From Pirellulales bacterium (GTDB lineage Bacteria; Planctomycetota; Planctomycetia; Pirellulales; Thermoguttaceae), in contig JAFGRD010000086.1 in NCBI GenBank assembly GCA_016935315.1, positions 1-33,794 of the forward strand: a DNA stretch of 33,794 bases, given 5' to 3'. Positions 8,322-17,835 of this stretch are shown here, piece after piece; the first letter of the stretch is position 1, and each line of letters opens with the position of its first letter. The notes below the pieces were generated by a model that saw only the letters and a program-made list of their open reading frames with translations, was not told the origin of the DNA and searched no databases. Made by a program: the position numbers and the translations under genes.

Positions 8322-11300
8322 GTGCGGCGCGATCCAGAAACACCGGCCAGAAAAGCACGGGTCCAGAGAACGAGTCTGCTGCCGTTGTGCCGGAGAGGGA
8401 GCAGCCGCCGGGTCGAATCGGCGCGACAGGGCCGGCTGGTGTTGGAACGGCTCGAACCGCGCCGGGTGCTTAATTCCGGGCCGCTGATCATCAGCGAGTT
8501 GATGGCGGACAACCACGACGTGTTGGCCGACGGGGACGGCGATTACTCGGATTGGATCGAGATCCACAATCGCAGCGACGCGACCGTCAGCCTCGACGGC
8601 TGGTATCTGACCGACGACGCGGCGAACCTGGCCAAGTGGCGGTTTCCGGCGGTCGCGCTGGCCGCGGGCGACTATCGCGTGGTCTTCGCGTCGCAGAAGG
8701 ATCTCGACTCCCCGCCCGGCGAACTGCACACCAGCTTCAAGCTCGACGCGGATGGCGAGTATCTGGCGCTGGTCGAGCCCGACGGCCTGACGGTTGCCCA
8801 TGAGTATGCACCGCAGTTCCCTCAGCAGTTGGAGGATGTTTCGTACGGCCCGGCCGACGTGACCACGGTCTGGGAGACGCTCGTCGATTCGGCCGCGCCG
8901 GTGAAGTACCGTGTCCCCACCGCGACCGACGACTTGCTCGGCTGGGCCGCGGCCGGATACGACGACTCTGCCTGGGTGGACGCCGTCGAGGTCGCGGCGG
9001 CCGAGTTGGTGATTGCCGAAATCAACGCCGGCGAGGTGGATTGGGTCGAGATTCAGAACGTCTCGGATCAAGCCCTCGATACGGACGGTTGGTTCGTGGC
9101 GGTCAACGACACCTCTTCCGGCGACATCCGCGACATCCATGAGGTCGTGTGGAACCTGCCCACTTCGGTTGCCGCCGGCGAAGTGCTCTACCGGACCGAC
9201 GACAGCGGCGAGCACTACTGGGGGAGCGAAATCGACTGGAGCACCGGCAACGGTTGGGCGGCGATCGTGGACGACTCCGGCGAAATCGTCGATTTCCTGG
9301 TTTGGGGCTATAGCGAGGCCGAGATCGAGTCGCTGGCGCTGAGCGTGGGCGGCTTCGACGGCATTGCCGTCGGCGACCAGTGGCGAGCCGAAGCGGCCCA
9401 AGGCGGCGCGACCGAGGCGGAGGTGGTCTCCATCGAACAGGTCTGGTCCTACGAGCAATCGAACACCGACCTGGACACGGCCTGGCGAACGGTCGGCTAC
9501 GACGATTCCCAGTGGGCCAGCGGCGCGGCCCTGCTGTACGTGGAAAGCTCCGGGTTGCCGGCGCCGAAGAACACGCCGCTGACGTTGGGGGCGACCACCT
9601 ACTATTTCCGCTCCCACTTCCAGCTCGACGCCCATCCGGCCAGCGTGACGCAGTTGGACCTGAGGACCGTGATCGACGATGGGGCCATCATTTATCTTAA
9701 CGGCGTCGAGGTGTACCGTCTCGGCATGCCCGAGGGGGCCGTCGGCCACAGCACCTTCGCCGGTCGGGGCGTCGGCGACGCGAGCTTCGAGGGGCCGTTT
9801 ACGATTCCCACCGAGCATCTGGTGCCGGGCGACAACGTGCTGGCGGTCGAGGTCCACCAGACCAGCGCCGGCAGCAGCGACGTCGTGATGGGGCTGGAGA
9901 TGACCGCCACGATCCGCGAGCCCGCGCTGCAGCGAGTCGGCGACTTCGACGCAAACCAGGCGGCCGACTTCGTCGTGCCCGCCGCCGCGACCCGAGGCAC
10001 GCAAAACCCCGGCCTGGCGCGCCCGTTCGTCAGCGGGTCGTTTCCGGCCTTGACGGGCGTAGGCTTCAGCGACGACGCCGACTTCGACGCCGCCCTGCGA
10101 ACCGACGTCGGCGCCGCGATGCTCGACGTGAACGCCTCGCTATGGAGCCGGATCGAGTTCGAGGTGGCCGACCTGACGCAGTTCGACGTGTTGACCCTGC
10201 GGATGAAATACGACGACGGGTTCGTGGCCTATCTCAACGGCACCCAGGTGGCCCAGCGACTTGCGCCGGATCCGCTGCGGTACGACTCGGCCGCCCTGGC
10301 CGCCCGGGCGGATTCCGCGGCGGTCGTCTTCGAGGAGATCGATATCAGCGACTACCTCGGCTCGCTGCGGACGGGGACCAACGTGTTGGCGATCCACGGC
10401 CTGAACGTGACGCCCTCCGACGGTGATTTGCTGATTCTGCCGGAGCTGGTCGCCACGAGCATCCTCGACGGGCCGCAATACATGACCACGCCCACACCGG
10501 GGTCCGCCAACATGGCGGGGGCCTTGGGTTGGGTGACCGATACCCGCTTCAGCGTCGATCGCGGGTTCTACGATGCCCCCTTCGATCTGGAAATCACCAC
10601 GGATACGATCGCCGCCGAGATCCGCTACACACTCGACGGCAGCCAGCCGACGGCCACCACGGGCACGGTCTTTGCGGGGCCGATTACGATCGATCGGACC
10701 ACCACGCTGCGCGCCGCGGCCTTTAAGACGGGCTACATTCCCACCGACGTCGACACACACACGTACCTCTTCCTCGACGATGTGCTCACCCAGTCGCCCG
10801 ACGGTCTGCCGCCGGAGGGCTGGCCGGCCGGGCCGGTCAACAACCAGGTGCTCGTGTACGGCATGGACCCGGATATCGTCAACCATCCGGTGTGGGGACC
10901 GCAGATGAACGACTCGTTGGCATCGCTGCCGACGCTGTCGCTGGTCACCGATCTGGACAACCTGTTCGATCCGACGACGGGGATCTTCGTCCATGCCGGC
11001 AACGATGGCGCCGATTGGGAACGGCCGACGTCGGTGGAGCTGATCTATCCCGAGGGTGCCGACGGGGCGGGCTTTCCCGACGGTGCCGGCGAGGGATTCC
11101 ACATCGACGCCGGGCTGCGGATCCGCGGCGGCTACAGCCGCAGCGGCAGCAATCCCAAGCACGCCTTCCGGCTGTTTTTCCGCGACGAATACGGGGACGC
11201 GAAGCTCGATTATCCGCTGTTCGGCGCGGAGGGCGCCGACGCGTTCGACAAGATCGATCTGCGGACTTCCCAGAACTACTCCTGGGCGTTCGGCGGCCCG

Positions 11301-14300
11301 GACAACAACACGATGGTGCGGGAAGTCTTCTCCCGCGACGCCCAGGGGGCCATGGGGCAGCCCTACACCCGCAGCCGCTACTACCATCTGTATATCAACG
11401 GCCAATACTGGGGCGTCTTCCAGACCCAGGAGCGCGCGGAGGCCCGCTACGCCGCCTCGAACATGGGGGGCGATCCGGAAGACTACGACGTGCTGAAGCC
11501 CAACGACAGCATGGAGATGTTTGCCACCGACGGCAACATGGACGCCTACACCCGGCTCTGGCAGGAGACGATCGACGGGTTCGCCAACGACGTCGACTAT
11601 TACCGCGTCCAGGGACTCAACCCCGACGGCACGCCCAACCCGGCCTACGAGCGGCTGCTGGACGTCGACAACCTGATCGACTACATGATCATCACCTACT
11701 ACACGGGCGACCGCGACGGACCGGGCTCCCGCTTCACCACGCCCCGGCCGAACAACTTCTACGCCATCTACAACCGGGCCGATCCCGATGGGTGGAAGTT
11801 TTTCGAGCACGATTCGGAGCATTCGCTGGGCACGGGCGACGACAACATGGTGACGCCGTTGCTGAGCGAGCATCCCGACCGCTCCCAACTGCGGTACTTC
11901 AACGCCCATTGGCTCCACGAGCAGCTCTGCGCGAACCAGACGTACGTGCAGCGGTTCGCGGACCGCGTCTACCAGCGTTTCTTCAACGACGGCGTGTTGC
12001 AGTACGAGAACGCCTTGGCCGCTGTCGACGGTCGGGCCGCCCAGATCGACTCGGCCATGATCGCCGAGTCGGCACGCTGGGGCGACACCAGGACGAACCC
12101 GCCCTGCGACCACAACACCTGGGCCAACGACGTGAACGAGGTCCGCAACTGGATCGTCAACCGCACCAGCACGGTGATCGGCCAGTTGCGGGCGGTGGGC
12201 TGGTATCCCAACGTGGACGCCCCGGCCCTGAATCAACCCGGCGGCCAGGTGCCCGCCGGCTTCGAGCTGCTGCTGAGCGCGCCGGCCGGCACCATCTGGT
12301 ACACGCTCGACGGCACCGATCCACAGATGGCCGACGGCGGCGTGGCGCCCGGCGCCGAAGTCTTCGTCAGCTCCACGACTACGACCACACTGGTTCCCCA
12401 AGGCGCCGTCTGGGCGTATCTCGACGACGGCTCCGATCAGAGCACGGCCTGGTACGCGACCGGCTTCGACGACAGCGGCTGGGACTCGGGCCCCGCACAG
12501 CTCGGCTACGGCGACGGCGACGAGGCCACCGTGATCGGCTACGGCACCGAGAACAACAAATTCATCACCACCTATTTCCGGCGGGCCTTCCAGGCGTCGG
12601 AGATTACGGAGATCGACGAGCTGACGGTGGAAGTGCTGCGGGACGACGGGGCCGTGGTCTATCTCAACGGGCAGGAGATCGCGCGCAGCAACATGCCGGG
12701 CGGCGAGATCAACTACCTGACGCCTTCCGGCGATGCCACCGGCTCGGAGTCGACGTTCTACGCCTACGCCGTCGATCCGGCCCTGCTGGTCGAGGGCGAG
12801 AACGTGCTGGCAGTCGAGGTCCACCAGCGTTCCGGGACCAGCTCCGATGTGAGCTTCGATCTGAGACTGCGAGCCACCTCGACGACCAGCCCCACGCCGC
12901 TGTTGCTGGGAGATTCACTCGTGGTCAAGGCCCGGGTGCAGGACGGCGGCCAGTGGTCGGCGCTGTGCCAGGCGGAATTCCTCGTCGGCGCGCAGGCCTC
13001 GGCCGAGAACCTGATCGTCAGCGAGATCCACTACAACCCACCCAATCCCACGCCCGAGGAAGAGGCGGCCGGTTTCACCGACAACGACGCCTTCGAGTTC
13101 ATCGAGTTGTACAACACCGGCGACGAGCCGATCGACTTGACCGGCGTGCGCTTCACCCGGGGCATCGCGTTCGACTTCGCCGGCGCCGCCGTGACGCAGC
13201 TCGGCCCGCACCAGTACCTCCTCGTGGTGGCCAACGAGGCGGCCTTTTCCGCGAGGTACGAGACGGCCGGGCTTCCGCTGGCCGGGCAGTATACGCTTGG
13301 GCTGGACAATGGCGGCGAGCAGATCACGCTGGCCGATTGGACCGGCCAACCGATCGTCGATTTTGCCTACGATGACGGCGGCGACTGGCCCGGTCGGCCC
13401 GACGGTAACGGGGCCTCGCTCGAGCTGATCGATCCGGCGGCGGTTCCCTGCGACACGCCGGGGCGCACCGACTACCTGGAAGACGGCGACCACTGGCGAG
13501 CGACTAGCGAGTACGGCGGCACACCGGGATCCTCGGGCAACGGCGTCATGGGCGAGGTAGTCGTCAACGAGGTCCTCTCGCACACCGACGAGCCCTGGAC
13601 CGACGTGATCGAGCTGTACAACACCACCGGCGAGCCGATCGACCTGAGCGGCTGGTACCTGAGCGATTCGAACAACGATTACCTGAAGTTCCGGATTCCC
13701 GACGGCACGACCATCGTAAGCGGCGGCTACGTGGTCTTCGACGAGGACGACTTCAACCCGACGCCGCTGGACCCGGCGCCCAGCCATTTCGCGTTGGACG
13801 GAGCCCACGGCGACGACGTGTGGCTGATGGCCGCCGACGCGGCCGGCCGGCTGACCCGATTCGTCGATCACGTCGAGTTCGGCGCGGCGGCCAACGGCGA
13901 GTCGTTCGGCCGCTGGCCCAACGGCAGCGGCGGGCTCTACCCGATGACTGCGATCACCCTGGATCCGGCGGACGGTGAGAACAGCGGTCCGCGCGTTGGG
14001 CCGGTGGTCATCAGCGAAGTGCAGTACAATCCGGGCAATTCCCCCGGCGCCGCCGATTTCGAGTTCATCGAGATCTACAATTCCGCTGCCACGGCCGTCG
14101 ATTTGACGAACTGGCGGATTCGCAAAGGCGTCGACTACGATTTTCCCGCCGAAACGGAGTTGGCCGCCCACGGCGTGATCGTGATCGTGCCGTTTGATCT
14201 GACCGACGCCGACAAGCTGGCAGCCTTCCGCACGTTCTACGGCCTGGACGCGTCGGTGCCGCTGTTGGGCGGATACTCGGGACAGTTGGACGACGGCGGC

Positions 14301-15407
14301 GAACGCGTGCAACTGCAGCGCCCCGACGAGCCGCCCCTGGGCGAGCCGGACTATTTCCCCCGGCTGTTGGAAGACGAAGTCGACTACGACGATGAAGGGG
14401 CCTGGCCGGCCGAGGCCGACGGGACCGGCAATTCGTTGAACCGGACGCAGACGGACGTCTGGGGCAGCGACGGCGCCGGGTGGGTGCCCGCGCTGCCGAC
14501 GCCCGGGACCGTGGGATTGGCGGCATCGGCGGAAGTCGCCGGCCGTTACGTCTTCTACAACCATTCGGCGTTCGACGGCAACGACGCGGCGGCCAACGCC
14601 CGGGACGACGACGCGATCGCGCCGGATAAGGTGGCCTTGCGACCGGGCGAAACGGCCACGCTGGCCAACTACACCAACTACACCCGCGGTATTAACGGAA
14701 TCATGGTCGATCTGGCCGGCCTGCCGGAGCCGCTGGCACTGGGAGCCGACAGCTTTCAGTTTCACGTCGGCAACAACAACGACCCGAGCAGTTGGGACGC
14801 TGCACCGGCGCCGAGCAGCATCAGCGTTCGACCCGGTGGCGGCGTGGCCGGCTCCGCTCGCGTGACGATCGTCTGGCCCGACTATGCCATTCAGAAGCAG
14901 TGGCTGCAGGTGACGGTGCTGGCCGGCGCCGAGACGGCGCTTTCGACGGACGACGTGTTCTACTTCGGCAACGCCGTGGGCGAAGCGGGCAACTCGACCA
15001 GCGACGCGAAGGTCAACGCCACCGACATGCTGCTGGCGCGGAACAACCCCCGCAACTTCCTCAACCCTGCACCGCTGGACTTCCACTGCGACTTCAATCG
15101 CGACGCCCGCGTCAACGCCACCGACATGCTGATCGCCCGAAACAACCAGACAAACTTCCTCAACGCCCTGCGACTGATCACGGTGCCGTTTGGAGAAACG
15201 GCGCCGAGCGGGAAGGTGGCCGCCGAGAAAGCAACTGACGAGAAGGAGGGCGGGGGCTCGGCGGCGGAGACCGAGCCGTGGACGCCGCAAGCGACAATAC
15301 CGGCGCAGTACGTGCTGGAGTTGGCCGCCGGCGAGATGTCGCGGTCAGCGAAAGCCGAGTCGATCGACGACGTCATCGACATGCTGCTGGCCGACGGCGC
15401 GCAGTAG
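8322..15407 (+). CDS. Giant secreted multidomain protein: lamin-tail, CotH kinase-like, chitobiase-like and dockerin-like domains
   Basis: 2361 residues from GTG 8322, with AAAGAGG five bases upstream. Residues 41-50 are LERLEPRRVL, a motif found near the N-terminus of large planctomycete exported proteins. Approximate layout: lamin-tail-like domains at 55-155 and 227-330; lectin-like beta-sandwich units with IYLNGVEVYRL-type motifs at 367-530 and 587-713; chitobiase/hexosaminidase C-terminal-like domain at 744-817 (IRYTLDGSQPTATTG); CotH-like domain at 867-1260 with GLRIRGGYSR, NGQYWGVFQTQE and FEHDSEHSLG; a second chitobiase-like domain from about 1297 interrupted by another lectin-like unit (1353-1517); lamin-tail-like domains at 1563-1706, 1744-1877 and 1893-2046; and a C-terminal pair of dockerin-like motifs at 2227-2282 (DAKVNATDMLLARNN, DARVNATDMLIARNN). 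CotH domains phosphorylate secreted proteins in Bacillus; activity here is inferred only. Likely on the cell surface. Confidence 0.93.
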   Translation: MRRDPETPARKARVQRTSLLPLCRRGSSRRVESARQGRLVLERLEPRRVLNSGPLIISELMADNHDVLADGDGDYSDWIEIHNRSDATVSLDGWYLTDDAANLAKWRFPAVALAAGDYRVVFASQKDLDSPPGELHTSFKLDADGEYLALVEPDGLTVAHEYAPQFPQQLEDVSYGPADVTTVWETLVDSAAPVKYRVPTATDDLLGWAAAGYDDSAWVDAVEVAAAELVIAEINAGEVDWVEIQNVSDQALDTDGWFVAVNDTSSGDIRDIHEVVWNLPTSVAAGEVLYRTDDSGEHYWGSEIDWSTGNGWAAIVDDSGEIVDFLVWGYSEAEIESLALSVGGFDGIAVGDQWRAEAAQGGATEAEVVSIEQVWSYEQSNTDLDTAWRTVGYDDSQWASGAALLYVESSGLPAPKNTPLTLGATTYYFRSHFQLDAHPASVTQLDLRTVIDDGAIIYLNGVEVYRLGMPEGAVGHSTFAGRGVGDASFEGPFTIPTEHLVPGDNVLAVEVHQTSAGSSDVVMGLEMTATIREPALQRVGDFDANQAADFVVPAAATRGTQNPGLARPFVSGSFPALTGVGFSDDADFDAALRTDVGAAMLDVNASLWSRIEFEVADLTQFDVLTLRMKYDDGFVAYLNGTQVAQRLAPDPLRYDSAALAARADSAAVVFEEIDISDYLGSLRTGTNVLAIHGLNVTPSDGDLLILPELVATSILDGPQYMTTPTPGSANMAGALGWVTDTRFSVDRGFYDAPFDLEITTDTIAAEIRYTLDGSQPTATTGTVFAGPITIDRTTTLRAAAFKTGYIPTDVDTHTYLFLDDVLTQSPDGLPPEGWPAGPVNNQVLVYGMDPDIVNHPVWGPQMNDSLASLPTLSLVTDLDNLFDPTTGIFVHAGNDGADWERPTSVELIYPEGADGAGFPDGAGEGFHIDAGLRIRGGYSRSGSNPKHAFRLFFRDEYGDAKLDYPLFGAEGADAFDKIDLRTSQNYSWAFGGPDNNTMVREVFSRDAQGAMGQPYTRSRYYHLYINGQYWGVFQTQERAEARYAASNMGGDPEDYDVLKPNDSMEMFATDGNMDAYTRLWQETIDGFANDVDYYRVQGLNPDGTPNPAYERLLDVDNLIDYMIITYYTGDRDGPGSRFTTPRPNNFYAIYNRADPDGWKFFEHDSEHSLGTGDDNMVTPLLSEHPDRSQLRYFNAHWLHEQLCANQTYVQRFADRVYQRFFNDGVLQYENALAAVDGRAAQIDSAMIAESARWGDTRTNPPCDHNTWANDVNEVRNWIVNRTSTVIGQLRAVGWYPNVDAPALNQPGGQVPAGFELLLSAPAGTIWYTLDGTDPQMADGGVAPGAEVFVSSTTTTTLVPQGAVWAYLDDGSDQSTAWYATGFDDSGWDSGPAQLGYGDGDEATVIGYGTENNKFITTYFRRAFQASEITEIDELTVEVLRDDGAVVYLNGQEIARSNMPGGEINYLTPSGDATGSESTFYAYAVDPALLVEGENVLAVEVHQRSGTSSDVSFDLRLRATSTTSPTPLLLGDSLVVKARVQDGGQWSALCQAEFLVGAQASAENLIVSEIHYNPPNPTPEEEAAGFTDNDAFEFIELYNTGDEPIDLTGVRFTRGIAFDFAGAAVTQLGPHQYLLVVANEAAFSARYETAGLPLAGQYTLGLDNGGEQITLADWTGQPIVDFAYDDGGDWPGRPDGNGASLELIDPAAVPCDTPGRTDYLEDGDHWRATSEYGGTPGSSGNGVMGEVVVNEVLSHTDEPWTDVIELYNTTGEPIDLSGWYLSDSNNDYLKFRIPDGTTIVSGGYVVFDEDDFNPTPLDPAPSHFALDGAHGDDVWLMAADAAGRLTRFVDHVEFGAAANGESFGRWPNGSGGLYPMTAITLDPADGENSGPRVGPVVISEVQYNPGNSPGAADFEFIEIYNSAATAVDLTNWRIRKGVDYDFPAETELAAHGVIVIVPFDLTDADKLAAFRTFYGLDASVPLLGGYSGQLDDGGERVQLQRPDEPPLGEPDYFPRLLEDEVDYDDEGAWPAEADGTGNSLNRTQTDVWGSDGAGWVPALPTPGTVGLAASAEVAGRYVFYNHSAFDGNDAAANARDDDAIAPDKVALRPGETATLANYTNYTRGINGIMVDLAGLPEPLALGADSFQFHVGNNNDPSSWDAAPAPSSISVRPGGGVAGSARVTIVWPDYAIQKQWLQVTVLAGAETALSTDDVFYFGNAVGEAGNSTSDAKVNATDMLLARNNPRNFLNPAPLDFHCDFNRDARVNATDMLIARNNQTNFLNALRLITVPFGETAPSGKVAAEKATDEKEGGGSAAETEPWTPQATIPAQYVLELAAGEMSRSAKAESIDDVIDMLLADGAQ

Positions 15408-15460
15408 GAGCCGCCTGCCGCGTGCAGGAAGCCACGGGCTTGCCCCTTGGTGGCCGAAGA

Positions 15461-16759
15461 TCACTCTTCGCGCGGCCGCATGCTCATCAACGGCAGTAGG
15501 GCGATGCAGAGCAGCCCCAGCACGGCATCGAGCGACAGCGTGAGCGGATAGCCCCAGTTCTTGGCGGCATATCCCGTCCAAACCGTGCTGTAGGAGATCG
15601 TCACGTTCAGCAGGGACATGTATGCCGTGAACTGCGTGGCCGCAACGGCCGGCGTCGTGATGTCCATGAACAGGGCGATGCGGGTCCCGTACATCAGCCC
15701 CTGGAACACGGCATAGACCAGCATCGCCGCCCATAAGGCGATCAACAACGATCCGCCGACGGCCGCCGCGGGATCGCCCGGAGTCTCCCACTGACTCGTC
15801 TGCAGGACGGCGGCCAGGCCGAGCGTGGGAACCGCGGTACCGACCAGATACAAGGCGAGCATCCGTTTGCGGCCGAACCGGTCGGAGAGATAGCCTCCGA
15901 CGACGCATGCCACGCCATTGACGGTTCCCACAATGCCTTCCAGCACGGCGACGGTCGACTTGTCCATGCCGAGCCGGGTGGCCAAGGTGATTCGAATCGG
16001 CAAACTTAGGGCAAAGGCCCCGTGCGGCAGCAGCGCGAAGACCATGCCCACAAAAGCGGCCCGCGTTCCGAAAAAGGCACGGGCCGCGTCGACGACGAAC
16101 TGGCGGATTTCGGCTAGCGCGGCGGCGCAAGGCGAGCCTGCGGGCTTGGGCCGCGGCGACTCCGGCTTCTCGCGCAGCGGTAAGGCCACCAGCAGCGTGA
16201 TCACCAGGATGCAGGCGGCCACGAACACGAATGCCGGCTGGAACCCGAGCCAGGCCACCACCAGCAGGGCGCCGGAGCCCCCCACAGCGGCGCCGGCAAA
16301 GGCGCCCGCGTACATCAGGCCGTTGGCCAAACCTCGCTCCTCCTCCTTCAGCACGCCGCACGCCAGCGCGTCGATCGCCACGTCCTGGGTGGCCGAGAAG
16401 AAGTTCAACAGCAGCATCAAGAAGGTGAAACACTTCAACTCGGCCGAAAGCTCCACCGGCAGGGCTACGATCAGGGTGGCCGTCATCAGACACTGGGTGC
16501 CGACGATCCACACCCGGCGCCGTCCCCACTTCTCCGAAGAGACGACGTCGACAAACGGCGCCACCGCCCACTTGCACATCCAGGGCAGAAGGATCAAAGC
16601 GGCGAAGGCACTCACGCGCGCCTCGTCGAGCCCCTGATCGCTCATCTGCTTGACCACGGCGGTCTGCGTGAAGCCATGCGGCAGGCCTTCGGCCAGATAG
16701 AGGCCGAAGAAGGCCGCCAGGCGGCCCCGTTTGGTGGCGAGCAGGTCGGGATACCGCAT
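15461..16759 (-). CDS. MFS transporter of the AmpG/PAT type
   Basis: 432 residues, start ATG 16759, with about twelve hydrophobic segments. The N-terminal half carries FFGLYLAEGLPHGFTQTA and PWMCKWAVAPFVD in the first helices, a basic loop KWGRRR at 77-82, and QDVAIDALACGVL at 125-137. This is the layout of the peptide/acetyl-CoA/drug transporter (PAT) branch that includes AmpG, the importer of muropeptides during peptidoglycan recycling. The second half has the MFS-type loop GGYLSDRFGRKRMLALYLVG. It converges on the giant-protein gene with 53 bases between stops and is divergent from the CAP-domain gene. Muropeptide transport is a family-based guess; no recycling enzymes are adjacent. Confidence 0.85.
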   Translation of the reverse strand: MRYPDLLATKRGRLAAFFGLYLAEGLPHGFTQTAVVKQMSDQGLDEARVSAFAALILLPWMCKWAVAPFVDVVSSEKWGRRRVWIVGTQCLMTATLIVALPVELSAELKCFTFLMLLLNFFSATQDVAIDALACGVLKEEERGLANGLMYAGAFAGAAVGGSGALLVVAWLGFQPAFVFVAACILVITLLVALPLREKPESPRPKPAGSPCAAALAEIRQFVVDAARAFFGTRAAFVGMVFALLPHGAFALSLPIRITLATRLGMDKSTVAVLEGIVGTVNGVACVVGGYLSDRFGRKRMLALYLVGTAVPTLGLAAVLQTSQWETPGDPAAAVGGSLLIALWAAMLVYAVFQGLMYGTRIALFMDITTPAVAATQFTAYMSLLNVTISYSTVWTGYAAKNWGYPLTLSLDAVLGLLCIALLPLMSMRPREE

Positions 16760-16888
16760 CGGCAGCGTCGGACCAGGTGGGGAGCGGGTCGGGGTAAGGC
16801 CGTGTCAAACAACAGGTTGAGTATGCATGGTAGCAGGTCGCCACGGGCACCGGAATGCTCCGGCGGGCGGTAACGTCCTTCTGGTGGT

Positions 16889-16902
16889 TTTTTGTACAAA
16901 AA
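16889..16902. promoter_or_regulatory. Palindrome TTTTTGTACAAAAA, candidate operator
   Basis: A perfect 14-bp AT-rich palindrome in GC-rich surroundings, 27 bases upstream of the candidate -35 box of the CAP gene and about 130 bases upstream of the MFS start. Its symmetry and position between divergent promoters fit a dimeric repressor site. The regulator is not identified. Confidence 0.35.
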
Positions 16903-16929
16903 GTCCCCGGCGATCCGTTGCCCCGACTC

Positions 16930-16957
16930 TTGCACTTCGCGCCGAATCGGGTATCCT
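16930..16957 (+). promoter_or_regulatory. Candidate sigma-70 promoter for the CAP-domain gene
   Basis: TTGCAC (16930-16935), a 16-base spacer and TATCCT (16952-16957). It would give a leader of about 185 bases, containing the inverted repeat at 17067-17100, before the ATG at 17151. Confidence 0.35.
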
Positions 16958-17150
16958 AAACGGCCTCACCAAAACGGTCTCCGCAGGACGCACAGCGTGG
17001 TGCAGGATGCGTAAGACGGATCCCGAGCCCAGACCCTGACCGGGGACCCCAGCCTTCGTCGAGCTTGCAGCGGCGCGACGGCCTACCTTCCGACCGCTGC
17101 GGCGACGATCCGACCGTCCGTTTACCGGAATTGACCTAGAGGAGAAGCGA

Positions 17151-17696
17151 ATGATGATCGCGAAGTTGACGATTTGCGCTTGCACGTTGCTGCTGGCCGC
17201 GGGGCCTGAAGACCAAGCGAAGTCGCCGGAAGTCAAGAAGGCGCCGAGCGTCGAGGCGACGCCGCAGGCCGAAAAGCCGAACGGCGCCCAAACTGCGGAA
17301 GCGTCGAAGGACGAGAAGTCGAAGGACGAGAAGTCGAAGGACGAGAAGTCGAAGAAGGACGAGCTGTTGGTCATCGAGGCCAACATCGTCAGCTACACGA
17401 ACGCGGCCCGGGCGAAGTACGGCCTGCCGCCGCTGAAGGTGGACCACGAACTGATGAAGACGGCCCGCAGGCACTGTGCCTGGATGACCCGCAGTCGCCG
17501 ACTGACCCACACGGGGCTGCCGGTCGCCGAGAACATTGCCATGGGCCAGCGGGACAGCAGGATGGCGGTGCGCGACTGGATGAACTCGTCGGGGCACCGG
17601 GCAAACATTCTCAACCGGGCATACCAGCGCATCGGCGTGGCCGCTTACCGGACGGCCAGCGGGACGATCTTCTGGTGCCAGCAGTTTCAGCGATAG
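17151..17696 (+). CDS. Exported CAP-domain (SCP/PR-1) protein with a DEKSK repeat linker
   Basis: 181 residues, start ATG 17151 after GAGGAGAAG. Residues 1-18 form a signal peptide (MIAKLTICACTLLLAAG). Residues 20-70 are a charged linker ending in three exact DEKSK repeats. The CAP domain occupies 74-181: YTNAARAKYGLPPLKVD, RLTHTG (His120), PVAENIAMG (Glu127), DWMNSSGHRANILN (His149) and FWCQQFQ, the conserved pocket and signature motifs. Bacterial CAP proteins are extracytoplasmic and some act in wall remodelling or adhesion; the role here is unknown. At about 105 residues the domain is near the family minimum. The gene is alone in its direction and is followed by a strong hairpin. Confidence 0.88.
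   Translation: MMIAKLTICACTLLLAAGPEDQAKSPEVKKAPSVEATPQAEKPNGAQTAEASKDEKSKDEKSKDEKSKKDELLVIEANIVSYTNAARAKYGLPPLKVDHELMKTARRHCAWMTRSRRLTHTGLPVAENIAMGQRDSRMAVRDWMNSSGHRANILNRAYQRIGVAAYRTASGTIFWCQQFQR
17310..17354 (+). repeat. Three exact tandem copies of a 15-bp unit
   Basis: GACGAGAAGTCGAAG occurs three times without a mismatch (17310-17324, 17325-17339, 17340-17354), preceded by TCGAAG. It encodes DEKSK each time, in the linker between the signal peptide and the CAP domain. Base-level identity suggests recent slippage or copying rather than old selection. Confidence 0.9.
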
Positions 17697-17751
17697 GGAT
17701 TCGAGAGGCCAGGCCAACCAGTTTTCTCACGGCCCCCGCGGCGCAGAAAAG

Positions 17752-17798
17752 TCCCCCGCCGAAGAGCGCGGCCTGCGCGGCCGGTCTTCGACGGGGGA
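17752..17798. terminator. Bidirectional hairpin terminator between convergent genes
   Basis: Arms at 17752-17765 (TCCCCCGCCGAAGA) and 17785-17798 (TCTTCGACGGGGGA) pair over 14 bases with one G-T-type mismatch, around a GC-rich loop that can itself pair. It is preceded by AAAA and followed by AAA. It lies between the stop of the CAP gene (17696) and the stop of the minus-strand TadG-like gene (17836), where a shared terminator is expected. Confidence 0.65.
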
Positions 17799-17835
17799 AA
17801 CGCACCTGTCGGAGGACGCATGATGGATCGCCGGT

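Larger units (their letters stand above)
16760..17150. other. Intergenic region between the MFS and CAP-protein genes
   Basis: About 390 bases between divergent genes. It contains a 14-bp perfect palindrome (16889-16902), a candidate plus-strand promoter (16930-16957), and an inverted repeat GCAGCGG/CCGCTGC (17067-17073, 17094-17100) in the leader before the CAP gene. No protein-like frame. Confidence 0.55.

Noticed and set aside
10892-13375. 827-codon plus-strand frame inside the giant-protein gene
   Set aside because: It is the out-of-frame shadow of the real gene, Arg-rich and without domains.
8172-15290. Three long minus-strand open frames (610, 894 and 791 codons) opposite the giant-protein gene
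   Set aside because: They mirror the codon bias of the GC-rich plus-strand gene; their translations are low in complexity, rich in Arg, Val, Gly and His, with no recognisable domain.
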